A stretch of 64,000 nucleotides of DNA from Luteimonas cucumeris. GTDB lineage: Bacteria > Pseudomonadota > Gammaproteobacteria > Xanthomonadales > Xanthomonadaceae. Positions 44,540-53,683 of this stretch are shown here, piece by piece. Under the pieces are notes generated by a model. It did no database searches. It worked only from the letters and a program-made list of their open reading frames with translations, and was not told the DNA's origin. Location: assembly GCF_007830035.1 (NCBI RefSeq), contig NZ_VLKN01000004.1, positions 400,900-464,899 of the forward strand, in the 5' to 3' direction. Numbering within the stretch: position 1 is the stretch's first letter; every line of letters starts with the position of its first letter. A program made the translations under genes and the position numbers.

Positions 44540-46039
44540 TCATCGCATCGAAGGCAGCACGAAACTCTGGTCCGTCACCGCGCCGCCCCTGGGCCAACGT
44601 TGCGTCACGGTCTTGGTCCGGGTGAAGAAGCGCACGCCATCGAGGCCGTACTGGTTCAGGTCGGAAAAGCCCGAGCGCTTCCAGCCGCCGAAGCTGTGGT
44701 ACGCGACCGGCACCGGAATCGGCACGTTGATGCCGACCATGCCGACCTCGACCCGCGCCGCGAACTCGCGCGCGGCGTCGCCATTGCGGGTGAAGATCGC
44801 GACGCCGTTGCCGTACTGGTGCTGCGACGGCAGGGCAACGGCTTCCTCGAAGGTCTGTGCGCGGACGATCTGCAGCACCGGCCCGAAGATTTCGTCGCGA
44901 TAGGTCTGCATGTCCGCGGTGACGTGATCGAACAGGCACGGCGCCAGGAAGAAACCCTGCTCGTGGCCGGGCAGCGAGAAGCCGCGGCCATCGACGAGCA
45001 GTTCGGCGCCTTCTTCCACGCCGATGCGGATGTAATCCTCGATCCTGGCCTTGTGCGCGGCGCTGATCACCGGACCGTAATGCGCCTGCGGATCGGTCGA
45101 GACACCGACGCGCAGGCCACGGATGGCCGCGACCAGTTTTTCGCGTAGTGCCAGTGCGGTGTCGTCGCCGACCGGCACCACCACCGGCAGCGCCATGCAG
45201 CGCTCGCCAGCGGAGCCATAGGCCGCGCCGACCAGGTCGGCGACGGTCTGGTCGAGGTCGGCATCGGGCAGCACGATGGCATGGTTCTTCGCGCCGCCCA
45301 TCGCCTGCACGCGCTTGCCGTGCGCCGCGCCCAGCGCATGCACCGACTGCGCGATGTCGGAGGAGCCGACGAAGCTCACCGCCTTGATCGCCGGATGCCT
45401 GAGGATGGCCTCGACGATGTCCTTGTCGCCATGCACGACGTTCAACACGCCGGCGGGCAGGCCGGCCTCGATCATCAGTTCGGCCAGCCGCACCGGCACC
45501 GAGGGATCGCGTTCGGAAGGCTTGAGGATGAAGGCGTTGCCGCTGGCGATGGCCGGCCCGAACATCCACATAGGGATCATCGCCGGGAAGTTGAACGGCG
45601 TGATGCCGGCGACGACACCCAATGGCTGGCGCATCGAATACACATCGATGCCCGGCCCGGCGCCCTCGGTGTATTCGCCTTTCAGCAGGTGCGGGATGCC
45701 GCAGGAAAACTCGATCACCTCCAGCCCGCGCTGGATGTCGCCCCTGGCATCGGCGATGACCTTGCCGTGTTCGCTGGACAGCAACTGCGCCAGTTCGTCC
45801 ATGTGCGCTTCCAGCAGCCGCTTGAACTCGAACATCACCCGTGCGCGGCGCTGCGGATTGACCCGCGCCCACACCTCCTGCGCCGCGACCGCGCTATCGA
45901 CCGCGCGATCGAGTTCGCCGGCGGCGGCCAGCGACACCCGCGCCTGGACCTGGCCCGTGTTCGGATCGAAGACGTCGCCGTGGCGACCGGAAGCCCCGAC
46001 GACCCCATGGCCGTCGATGAAGTGTTCGATGTTGCGCAT
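44540..46039 (-). CDS. iolA: Methylmalonate-semialdehyde dehydrogenase (malonate-semialdehyde route)
   Basis: The 499-residue CoA-acylating aldehyde dehydrogenase turns malonate semialdehyde into acetyl-CoA, the last step of inositol breakdown. The nucleophile Cys is in AGERCMALP (about residue 286), and PFNFPAMIPMWMFGPA is typical of MmsA/IolA. It has a good GAGGAG ribosome site. It ends the iolC-D-E-B-A run on the minus strand. Confidence 0.94.
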   Translation of the reverse strand: MRNIEHFIDGHGVVGASGRHGDVFDPNTGQVQARVSLAAAGELDRAVDSAVAAQEVWARVNPQRRARVMFEFKRLLEAHMDELAQLLSSEHGKVIADARGDIQRGLEVIEFSCGIPHLLKGEYTEGAGPGIDVYSMRQPLGVVAGITPFNFPAMIPMWMFGPAIASGNAFILKPSERDPSVPVRLAELMIEAGLPAGVLNVVHGDKDIVEAILRHPAIKAVSFVGSSDIAQSVHALGAAHGKRVQAMGGAKNHAIVLPDADLDQTVADLVGAAYGSAGERCMALPVVVPVGDDTALALREKLVAAIRGLRVGVSTDPQAHYGPVISAAHKARIEDYIRIGVEEGAELLVDGRGFSLPGHEQGFFLAPCLFDHVTADMQTYRDEIFGPVLQIVRAQTFEEAVALPSQHQYGNGVAIFTRNGDAAREFAARVEVGMVGINVPIPVPVAYHSFGGWKRSGFSDLNQYGLDGVRFFTRTKTVTQRWPRGGAVTDQSFVLPSMR

Positions 46040-46075
46040 GTCGTGCTCCTCGAGGGAGTAGAAAACAGAGTGTCG

Positions 46076-46885
46076 TCAGCGTTTCTGGCGGACGATCCAG
46101 TCGTGCGCCGGATCGTTGCGGAAGATCCAGCGGCGGTTCGGTCCGGCCATGACGTTGAGGTAGTACAGGTCGTAGCCGTGCGGTGCGCCGACCGGGTGGT
46201 AACCGCGCGGCACCATCACCACGTCGCCATCCTCGACTGCGATGGTTTCATCCAGCGAACGGTCGTCGGTATAGACGCGCTGGAAGGCGAAACCCTGCGG
46301 TGGGTTCAGGCGGTGGTAATAGGTTTCCTCCAGCGCGGTTTCCGCTTCCGGCGCGGCGGTGTCGTGCTTGTGTGGCGGATAGCTGGACCAGTGGCCGCCC
46401 GGCGTGATCACCTCGACCACCAGCAGGCTCTCGGCGGGTTCGTTCTCGGGCAGGATGTTGCGGACATGGCGCGTGTTGGTGCCGCTGCCGCGCGTTTCGC
46501 GCGACATGTGGGCGTCGTCGATCACGCGCGGCTGGCCGGCGCCCTTGCCCGGCGCCGTGCAGACCGCCAGTTCGATGGAACTGCGAGCGACGACGGCGTA
46601 GGCCATGCCAGCGGGCACGTAGACCGCGCCCGGCGCACGATCCTCGAACGGTGTCGCGCGCCCGCCCAGGGCGGCGAAGGTTTCGCCGGCCACGGTGACG
46701 TCGGCAGTGCCCGCCACGATCACCAGGCAGGCCTCGCGCCCGGCTTCGCCGCCGGCGTACTGCTGGCCCGCGTCCAGTCGCACGATCCTGAATCCGACAT
46801 GCCGCCAGCCGGCACTGGCGGGCGTCACCTCCAGCACCGTGCCGTCGGCGCCGGCGGCCTGCGGGCGCACGCGCAACGTGGCCAT
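46076..46885 (-). CDS. iolB: 5-deoxyglucuronate isomerase
   Basis: The 269-residue isomerase converts 5-deoxy-glucuronate to 2-deoxy-5-keto-gluconate. Two cupin-like halves are visible, with SYPPHKHDT as the metal-binding loop and VPRGYHPVGAPHGYD as the second. The ATG at 46885 overlaps the iolE stop in a TGATG junction; a GTG three bases earlier would add one residue. Confidence 0.93.
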   Translation of the reverse strand: MATLRVRPQAAGADGTVLEVTPASAGWRHVGFRIVRLDAGQQYAGGEAGREACLVIVAGTADVTVAGETFAALGGRATPFEDRAPGAVYVPAGMAYAVVARSSIELAVCTAPGKGAGQPRVIDDAHMSRETRGSGTNTRHVRNILPENEPAESLLVVEVITPGGHWSSYPPHKHDTAAPEAETALEETYYHRLNPPQGFAFQRVYTDDRSLDETIAVEDGDVVMVPRGYHPVGAPHGYDLYYLNVMAGPNRRWIFRNDPAHDWIVRQKR

Positions 46886-47778
46886 CACTGCAGCCCGGCC
46901 TGCGCGGCCTCACGCCTGAGCGTGGCCAGGCCGAGCGCGGCGTAGGTGCGCGGATCGGCGATCGCCGGATCCTGCTCGGCCTCGATCACGATCCAGCCGT
47001 GATAGTCGATGCCCTGCAGCGCGCGCATGATCGCGGCGTAATCGAGGCTGCCATCGCCCGGCACGGTGAACATGCCGGCCAGCACGCCATCGAGGAAACT
47101 CGATCCATTCTCCCTTGCAAGCGCAAAGGTGTCGCGGCGCACGTCCTTGCAGTGCACGTGCGCGATGCGCTCCGGGAACTTGCGGATCACCAGCAACGGA
47201 TCGATCCCGCCCAGCGCGGCGTGGCCGGTGTCCAGGGTCAGCCCGACCGATTCGTCGGTGTGCCTGAGGAAGGCATCCAGGTCGTGCAGCGATTCGACCA
47301 CCGTGCCCAGGTGATGGTGATAGGCGAACTTCAGGCCCTGGCTTTCCACGTAGTCGGCCACTGCGGTCATGCGCTCGCCGAAGCGCGGCCAGTCGCCGGC
47401 GTCGAGGCTCGGCGTCGCGGTCATGGCCTGCGTGCGGTCGCCATGGATCGCGTTGCTGGTCTCGGCGAACACGAACACCTCGCTGCGCATCGCCTTGAGC
47501 AATGCCAGGTGCGGCTGCAGTGCGGCGATCTCGGCATCGGCGTCGCGCAGCAGCAGCGCGCCGCTGTACCAGCCGCCGATCAGGTCGAGGCCGTAGCTGC
47601 CCAGCAGCAACCCGAGCGTGGCCGCATCGCGCGGAAACCTGCCGCCCAGCTCGACGCCTTCGAAACCGACATCGCGGATGTCGGCCAGGATGCTGTCCAG
47701 CGGCGTGTCGCCACCCAGCTCGGGCATGTCGTCGTTGGACCACGCAATCGGGCTGACCCCGAACCGGATAGCGCTCAT
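46885..47778 (-). CDS. iolE: Inosose dehydratase
   Basis: This 297-residue TIM-barrel enzyme removes water from 2-keto-myo-inositol. Motifs FGVSPIAWSNDDMPELG, YHHHLGTVVES and LDTGHAALGG with HVHCKDVR provide the metal-binding residues seen in IolE. The start overlaps the iolD stop by four bases and the gene runs into iolB. Confidence 0.93.
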   Translation of the reverse strand: MSAIRFGVSPIAWSNDDMPELGGDTPLDSILADIRDVGFEGVELGGRFPRDAATLGLLLGSYGLDLIGGWYSGALLLRDADAEIAALQPHLALLKAMRSEVFVFAETSNAIHGDRTQAMTATPSLDAGDWPRFGERMTAVADYVESQGLKFAYHHHLGTVVESLHDLDAFLRHTDESVGLTLDTGHAALGGIDPLLVIRKFPERIAHVHCKDVRRDTFALARENGSSFLDGVLAGMFTVPGDGSLDYAAIMRALQGIDYHGWIVIEAEQDPAIADPRTYAALGLATLRREAAQAGLQ

Positions 47779-49619
47779 GACAGATCTCGCTTCATGCGCA
47801 CGCCGGCCTCATAGGCACGGCGCGCGGCGTTGACTTCGGGGCGGTCGGATACTTCGGGGACGGCGACGTCCCACCACCAGCCGCCGGCTTCGGTGGTTTT
47901 CATCGGATCGGTATCGACGACCACGACATACGAACGCTCCGCTTCGCGCGCACGCGCCAGCGCCGCGGACAGTTCGCCGAGCGTGGCGACGTGTTCGGAC
48001 AATGCGCCGAGGCTGCGTGCGTGCGCGGCGAAATCGATCGCCGGCAGCGTGTCGTGGCGGCTGTCGACCAGCAGGTTGTTGAAGCCGGGACTGCCGGTGG
48101 CCTGCTGCAGGCGATGGATGCAACCGAAGCCGCGGTTGTCCAGCAGCACCACGATCAGCTTGTGGCCCAGCATCACCGACGTGGCCAGTTCCGAATTCAT
48201 CATCAGGTAACTGCCGTCGCCGACCATCACCACGACCTCGCGATGCGGCTCGGCCATCTTCACGCCGAGTCCGCCGGCGATCTCGTAGCCCATGCACGAA
48301 TAACCGTATTCCAGGTGATAGCCGCCGGACCTGGAGGTGCGCCACAGCTTGTGCAGTTCGCCGGGCAGGCCGCCGGCGGCGCAGACCACGATGGCGTCGT
48401 CGTCGACCGCGGCCTGCACCGCACCGATCATCTGCGCGTCGCTGGGCAATGCCTGTACCTGCTCGCCGGCGGTCGCGGCGTCCACTGCCTCATGCCATGC
48501 GGCGATCGCATGCCGGTCGCGGGCGATGACATCCTCAGTGACGCACGCGCCCTGCAAGCGTGCGGCCAGCGCCTCGATCACCACGCGCGCGTCGCCAACC
48601 ACCGGCCGGGCGCCGTGCTTGTGGGCGTCGAAGGCCTGCACGTTGACCTGGAACAGCTTGCGATCCGCGAACAGGCTGCGCGAACCGGTGGTGAAGTCCT
48701 GCAGGCGCGTGCCGATGCCGATCACCAGGTCGGCTTCCTGCGCCGCCAGGTTGGCCGCGCTCGATCCGGTAACGCCGATCGATCCCAATGCGCGCGGATG
48801 CCGCCAGGGCAACGCGCCCTTGCCGGCCTGGGTTTCCGCGACGGGAATGCCGGTGCTTTCGGCCAGCGCCGCCAACGCCGATTCGGCCTGGCTGTAGCGC
48901 ACGCCGCCACCGGCCACGATCAACGGCCGCTGCGCCGCGGCGATCGCGTCGACCAGCGCGGTCAGTTCATCCGCGTCGGCAGGCTGGCGACGTTCGTGCC
49001 ACAAGCGACGCTCGAAGAAGGCCACGGGATAGTCGAAGGCCTCGGCCTGCACGTCCTGGCACAGTGCAAGTGTCGCCGGACCGCAGCCCGCCGGGTCCAG
49101 CATCGTCGCCAGCGCCCTGGGCAGCGCATCCATGATCTGCTCGGGCCGCATGATGCGATCGAAGTAGCGCGACACCGGCCGCAGGCAGTCGTTGACCGAA
49201 GCGGTGCCGTCGCCGAAATCCTCGAGCTGCTGCAGCACCGGATCGGGACGGCGACTGGCGTAGACATCGCCGGGCAACAGTAGTACCGGCAGCCGGTTGA
49301 CGTGCGCCAGCGCGGCGGCGGTGACCAGGTTGGTCGCGCCCGGGCCGATCGAGGTGGTGCAGACCATCGCGCGTTGCCGCCGCATCTGCTTGGCATAGGC
49401 GATGGCGGCCAGCGCCATGCCCTGTTCGTTGTGCGCACGCCAGGTGGGCAGCACGTCGCGCGCGGCATGCAGCGCCTCGCCCAGCCCGGCGACGTTGCCA
49501 TGTCCGAAGATCGCCCAGACCCCGGCGAAATAAGGCACTTCCTCGCCATCCACGCGCACATGCTGCGCGGCCAGCCAACGCACCGTGGCCTGCGCAGCGG
49601 TCAGGCGGACAACGCTCAT
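47775..49619 (-). CDS. iolD: 3D-(3,5/4)-trihydroxycyclohexane-1,2-dione hydrolase
   Basis: This 614-residue thiamine-diphosphate enzyme opens the ring of the diketo intermediate. It has the acetolactate-synthase-like layout: an N-terminal pyrimidine domain (HNEQGMALAAIAYAKQ), central domain, and a C-terminal TPP motif GDGSYLMMNSE ending VVLLDN. It begins one base after the iolC stop and overlaps iolE by four bases. Confidence 0.94.
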   Translation of the reverse strand: MSVVRLTAAQATVRWLAAQHVRVDGEEVPYFAGVWAIFGHGNVAGLGEALHAARDVLPTWRAHNEQGMALAAIAYAKQMRRQRAMVCTTSIGPGATNLVTAAALAHVNRLPVLLLPGDVYASRRPDPVLQQLEDFGDGTASVNDCLRPVSRYFDRIMRPEQIMDALPRALATMLDPAGCGPATLALCQDVQAEAFDYPVAFFERRLWHERRQPADADELTALVDAIAAAQRPLIVAGGGVRYSQAESALAALAESTGIPVAETQAGKGALPWRHPRALGSIGVTGSSAANLAAQEADLVIGIGTRLQDFTTGSRSLFADRKLFQVNVQAFDAHKHGARPVVGDARVVIEALAARLQGACVTEDVIARDRHAIAAWHEAVDAATAGEQVQALPSDAQMIGAVQAAVDDDAIVVCAAGGLPGELHKLWRTSRSGGYHLEYGYSCMGYEIAGGLGVKMAEPHREVVVMVGDGSYLMMNSELATSVMLGHKLIVVLLDNRGFGCIHRLQQATGSPGFNNLLVDSRHDTLPAIDFAAHARSLGALSEHVATLGELSAALARAREAERSYVVVVDTDPMKTTEAGGWWWDVAVPEVSDRPEVNAARRAYEAGVRMKRDLS

Positions 49620-49620
49620 C

Positions 49621-51561
49621 TCAGACCACCTCGCTCACGTTGGACACGCCGACCTGTGCCCGCGCGATGCGCCAGGCCTCGACCAGCACCGCGAAGCGAC
49701 GCGACAGGTCGGCGATCGCGGCATCGTCGTCGATCTCTCCAGCCAGCCATTGGCTCGCAGTCCCGGCGAAGATCGTACGCCCCACCGCGAAACCCTTGAC
49801 GATCGGCGTCGAGGCTGCCGCCTGGAACGAAGCGATCAACTCGCCTTCCGGCGCCGACAGTCCCAGCAGCAGCACGCCGCGGCAATACGGATCGTTGCCG
49901 GCGATCGCGCGCTCGATGTTGCGCCACGCCAGCGCACTGTCGTTGGGTTCCAGCTTCCACCAGTCCGGGCGCATGCCCAGGTCGTAGAAGCGCTGCATCA
50001 CGCGCGACACCGTGTCGTCACCTACCCCACCGTTGCGCGAGGCGATGATTTCCACGAGCAGTTCATGCCGCGTCTTGCGCACGGCATCCTGCAGCCGCAA
50101 CAGCTGGCGCTCCTGGCGTTCGCGCAGGTCGGCCGGATCGTCCGGGTGATAGAACACAAGACACTTGACCACATGGTTGGCGGGCCAGGTCAGCAGTTCG
50201 GTGGCGACATCCGCGTCGCCTTCGAACTCCAGCGGACACGAACCGGGCCGCTCGATCGGTCGCCCGATCCAGTACGGATGATCCGCGGCAGCTTCCAGCC
50301 CGCGCATGCCGAAGCGCCCGTCGATCAGCACGCCGAAACGCGGATCGCCCTGCGCCAGTCGATCCACCGCCTTGAGCGCGAGCGCCTTGAACCCGGCGAT
50401 GCGCGCGGGATCGGCGCCGACCTGTTCGCACAGCGCCTCGAACTGGCTGCGATGGTCCACCGCCAGCACGGTCAGTTCATCCCAGGTGCCGGCCCGCGTC
50501 GTTGCCGCATGCACGTGTTCGAGCGCCGCGTCGTCGCGCAGCCGGCACGGCCGCGCGCCATCGGCCAGGAACTGCTGAAGTTCCTCCCAGCTCGGCATGG
50601 CCGGCGAACAGCCATGCCGCGACACCACGATCGCGCCGCAGGCATTGCCGTATTCGCAGGCGGTTTCCAGTGGTTCGCCGCGCAGCCAGCCGCGCAGGAA
50701 TCCGGCCATGAACGCGTCGCCGGCGCCAAGCACGTTGAACACCTCCACCGCGAAGCCGGGGCCGGTCACACCCTGCTCGAGCCGGTCCGGGATCGCGCCG
50801 GGAAAGGCGGAACAGCCGTGCGCGCCGCGCTTGCAGACCAGCAACGCGGCGGTCTTTTCGCGAATCGCGCGCAGCGCCGCGATGGTATCGGTGCTGCCAC
50901 CGAGGATATGCATCTCCTCCTCGGTGCCGACGACCAGATCGCACAACGGCAATACCTGCTGCAGGCGCGCGGTCACCGCATCGTCGGCGACGAAACGGTT
51001 CTCGCCGCGGTCCTTGCCGGTCAATCCCCACAGCACCGGGCGGTAATCGATGTCGAACACCACCCGCGCGCCGGCTTCGCGCGCGATCCGGCACGCATGC
51101 ACCGACGCATCGAACACGTTCGGACGCGACAGATGGGTGCCGTTGATCAACACCGCCCCGGCCGAGCGGATGAAGTCAGGATCGATGTCCGCGTCGTCCA
51201 GCGCCATGTCGGCGCAATTCTCGCGATAGAAGATCAGCGGGAAGGTGTCCGGATCGCGGATGCCGAGAAACACCAGCGCAGTCAGGCGCTCGTCGTCGTC
51301 GCGCACGCCCTGCGTGGAGACGCCCTCGCGGATCAGCTGCTCGCGGATGAAACGGCCGAAGTGGTCGGCGCCCACGCGCGTCACCAGCCCGCTGCGCAGG
51401 CCCAGCCGCGACGCGCCGACCGCGGTATTGGTGGGGCTGCCGCCGATGTACTTGGCGAAGGACGCCATGTCTTCCAGCCGGCCGCCGATCTGTTCGCCGT
51501 ACAGGTCGATGCATGATCGGCCGATGGTGACCAGGTCCAGTGGTTGCTCCGTCGCCGCCAT
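49621..51561 (-). CDS. iolC: 5-dehydro-2-deoxygluconokinase fused to a DUF2090 aldolase-like domain
   Basis: The 646-residue protein joins a PfkB kinase (about 1-325; DLVTIGRSCIDLYGEQIGGR start, GAGDAFMAGFLRG catalytic loop) to a C-terminal DUF2090 domain (from about 350, LTVLAVDHRSQFEALCEQ). The kinase phosphorylates 2-deoxy-5-keto-gluconate. DUF2090 resembles class I aldolases and likely splits the product, which explains the missing iolJ. It leads the iolC-D-E-B-A operon. Confidence 0.93.
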   Translation of the reverse strand: MAATEQPLDLVTIGRSCIDLYGEQIGGRLEDMASFAKYIGGSPTNTAVGASRLGLRSGLVTRVGADHFGRFIREQLIREGVSTQGVRDDDERLTALVFLGIRDPDTFPLIFYRENCADMALDDADIDPDFIRSAGAVLINGTHLSRPNVFDASVHACRIAREAGARVVFDIDYRPVLWGLTGKDRGENRFVADDAVTARLQQVLPLCDLVVGTEEEMHILGGSTDTIAALRAIREKTAALLVCKRGAHGCSAFPGAIPDRLEQGVTGPGFAVEVFNVLGAGDAFMAGFLRGWLRGEPLETACEYGNACGAIVVSRHGCSPAMPSWEELQQFLADGARPCRLRDDAALEHVHAATTRAGTWDELTVLAVDHRSQFEALCEQVGADPARIAGFKALALKAVDRLAQGDPRFGVLIDGRFGMRGLEAAADHPYWIGRPIERPGSCPLEFEGDADVATELLTWPANHVVKCLVFYHPDDPADLRERQERQLLRLQDAVRKTRHELLVEIIASRNGGVGDDTVSRVMQRFYDLGMRPDWWKLEPNDSALAWRNIERAIAGNDPYCRGVLLLGLSAPEGELIASFQAAASTPIVKGFAVGRTIFAGTASQWLAGEIDDDAAIADLSRRFAVLVEAWRIARAQVGVSNVSEVV

Positions 51562-51608
51562 GCAGGCCGCCCCTCATCCCGTCTGGACGCCGATCGCCCT
51601 CGCTGGAT

Positions 51609-51623
51609 GTAATGTATATTCCA
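51609..51623. promoter_or_regulatory. Weaker inositol-regulator half-site before iolC
   Basis: GTAATGTATATTCCA contains TTCCA preceded by GTAA at the N6 distance, and is continued by an inverted match ATTC-CATAATTA-GAAT. It lies upstream of iolC in an AT-rich stretch with the rpiR stop nearby. The match is imperfect compared with the other three sites. Confidence 0.5.
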
Positions 51624-51649
51624 TAATTAGAATACAAGCAACATATGTT

Positions 51650-52534
51650 TCATTTCTTGCCACGCCTGGTGACGGCGCCCGGCTTGCGCGGCGCCTGGCT
51701 GGCGGCGAACGCGTAGGAGATGACCAGCGCCTGCGCCAGGCACATCGACGCGGACAGGGAACGGAACTTGCGGATCTCGGCCTCGCGTACCTGCAGTACC
51801 AGCGCCGCCGGCTTGGCCACGGGACTGACCAGGCTGTCGCTGATCGACAACACCTTGCAGCGCCGCTCCGTCGCGGCATCGACCAGGTGCACCATCTCCT
51901 CCGCATAGGGGTGGTAACTCACCACGATCAGCAGGTCCTTCGCGGTGATGCCGTGCATCTGCTGCACGGACATGCCGCCGAGGCCATCGATGAACACCGT
52001 GCGCTTGTCCACCTGCAGCAGCGAATAGGACAGATAGGCCGCCACCGGGAACGAACGCCGGAACCCGGCCACGTACACCGTCTCGGCTTTGGCGATCAGC
52101 TTCACCGCGCTGGCCAGGTCCTCGCGGCCGGTGATCTTGCCCAGGTTCTGCAGCGCCAGGATGTTGCCCTCGACGAACTCGCCCAGCACCTGCCCCGGAT
52201 CGCCGACCGCCTTGCCTTCCACGCCCTGCGCGAACTCGCGCACGCGCTCGCCATAGCCCAGCGACGCGGCGCCGGACAGCAACCCGTCGCGGAACAGCCG
52301 CTGCATCTGGGTGGCGCCATCGAAGCCGAACGACTTGGCGAAGCGCACGATCGCCGATGGCTGCACGCCGGTGCGTTCGGCCAGCACCGCCAGGGTCTCC
52401 AGCGCGACCGCATTGGGCTCGTCCAGCACGTAGCGCGCGATCTGCTGCAGGCGTTTGCTCAACGATTCGTAGCGCACCAGGATCGCCGCACGCAGTTCCT
52501 CTGCGCTGGTCGGCGGCGTATTCGATTCGGCCAT
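51650..52534 (-). CDS. iolR: RpiR-family regulator with SIS domain (inositol regulator)
   Basis: The 294-residue protein has an N-terminal helix-turn-helix (YESLSKRLQQIARYVLDEP, AERTGVQPSAIVRFAKSFGF) and a C-terminal SIS domain (about 125-270; VAGFRRSFPVAAYLSYS, SYHPYAEEMVHL) that binds phosphosugars. The ATG at 52534 has GAGGAG eight bases upstream. It is divergent from iolG. By position it should repress or activate the iol genes; symbol is assigned by context. Confidence 0.87.
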   Translation of the reverse strand: MAESNTPPTSAEELRAAILVRYESLSKRLQQIARYVLDEPNAVALETLAVLAERTGVQPSAIVRFAKSFGFDGATQMQRLFRDGLLSGAASLGYGERVREFAQGVEGKAVGDPGQVLGEFVEGNILALQNLGKITGREDLASAVKLIAKAETVYVAGFRRSFPVAAYLSYSLLQVDKRTVFIDGLGGMSVQQMHGITAKDLLIVVSYHPYAEEMVHLVDAATERRCKVLSISDSLVSPVAKPAALVLQVREAEIRKFRSLSASMCLAQALVISYAFAASQAPRKPGAVTRRGKK

Positions 52535-52620
52535 GAGCCGCTCCTCTCGATGGGTCAATCTTGGAATGGGTCGGATCGGAACCGGCGTGCCTGCGGCCCG
52601 GCTGTACTCATGGAATATCG

Positions 52621-52660
52621 TGGAAATTCCATTACACTACAAATTCGAACATATATTCCA
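52621..52660. promoter_or_regulatory. Operator cluster between iolR and iolG
   Basis: Two sites are visible in the divergent gap. TGGAAATTCCA (52621-52631) is a short palindrome. CGAACATATATTCCA (52646-52660) fits CGAA-N6-TTCC and is nearly identical to the site before the phytase. AT-rich composition contrasts with surrounding coding DNA. Confidence 0.65.
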
Positions 52661-52685
52661 TTATCCGTCCGATCCTGGAGCCATT

Positions 52686-53672
52686 GTGGAACGAATCGAC
52701 GTGGCACTGATCGGCGCCGGACGGATGGGGCAGATCCACGGCCCCCACGCCGCCGAGACTCCGGGCCTGCGGCTCAGGTACGTGGTCGATGCCCGCGCCG
52801 ATGCCGCCGACGCGCTGTGCCGCCGGACCGGCGCCACGAGCGCCACGCTGGCGCAGGCGCTGGACGATCCTTCGATCAAGGGCGTACTGATCTGCAGCCC
52901 CACCGACCAGCACTTGGCGCATGCACTGGCGGCACTGGATGCCGGCAAGGCGGTGTTCTGCGAGAAACCGATCGACCTCGACCTGCAGAAGGTTGTGCAG
53001 GCGCGCGCGCGTTTCGACCGCGCGCGTTTCCTGCTCGGCTTCAACCGTCGCTTCGACCCGAATTTCCGCGCGCTCCGGCAACGCCTGCTGGCCGGCCAGG
53101 CCGGGCGACTGGAGACGCTGCACCTGGTCAACCACGATCCGGCGCCACCGCCGCCCGGCTTCATCCCGAGCAGCGGCGGCCTGTTCAAGGACTTCACCAT
53201 CCACGACCTGGACCTGGCGCGCTGGCTGCTGGACGAAGAGCCCGTGCAGGTCTACACCGCCGCCAGCTGCCTGGTCGATCCGGAGATCGGCCGGCTCGGC
53301 GATGTCGACACCGCGCGCACCGTGCTGAAAACCGCCAGCGGCCGCCTGTGCGTGGTCTCCAATACGCGGCGCAGCGGCTACGGCTACGACCAGCGCATCG
53401 AAGCCTTCGGATCGACGGGCATGATCGCCGTCGGCAATGCGCAGTGCGACACGGTGCAGACCCTGGACGAAGGCGGCGTCACCGGCGCGGCGATCCAGCC
53501 CGGTTTCGCCGAACGCTACCGCGAGGCCTATCGCGCCCAGATCCATCATTTCGCCGATGTCGTGCATGGCCGCGCCGAACCTCTGGTCGGCTACGCGGAC
53601 GGCATCGCCGCACTGGTCCTGGCCGAGGCGTGCGCGGCATCGGCACGCAGCGGCACTGTCATCACCCTCTGA
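52686..53672 (+). CDS. iolG: Inositol 2-dehydrogenase-like protein, paralogue 1 (Gfo/Idh/MocA)
   Basis: The 328-residue oxidoreductase has an NAD-binding fold (ALIGAGRMGQIH), the CEKPI motif with the catalytic Lys, and the second domain with FKDFTIHDLDLARWLL carrying the His-Asp pair. It oxidises myo-inositol to 2-keto-inositol. The start is GTG at 52686 with GGAG six bases upstream. It is followed 11 bp later by a close paralogue. Confidence 0.9.
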   Translation: MERIDVALIGAGRMGQIHGPHAAETPGLRLRYVVDARADAADALCRRTGATSATLAQALDDPSIKGVLICSPTDQHLAHALAALDAGKAVFCEKPIDLDLQKVVQARARFDRARFLLGFNRRFDPNFRALRQRLLAGQAGRLETLHLVNHDPAPPPPGFIPSSGGLFKDFTIHDLDLARWLLDEEPVQVYTAASCLVDPEIGRLGDVDTARTVLKTASGRLCVVSNTRRSGYGYDQRIEAFGSTGMIAVGNAQCDTVQTLDEGGVTGAAIQPGFAERYREAYRAQIHHFADVVHGRAEPLVGYADGIAALVLAEACAASARSGTVITL

Positions 53673-53683
53673 GAGAAACGCAC

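Noticed and set aside
51245..53683. The long upstream part of a frame ending in the second iolG
   Set aside because: It lies antisense to iolC and rpiR and out of frame with the first iolG; only the part from 53684 is a real gene.
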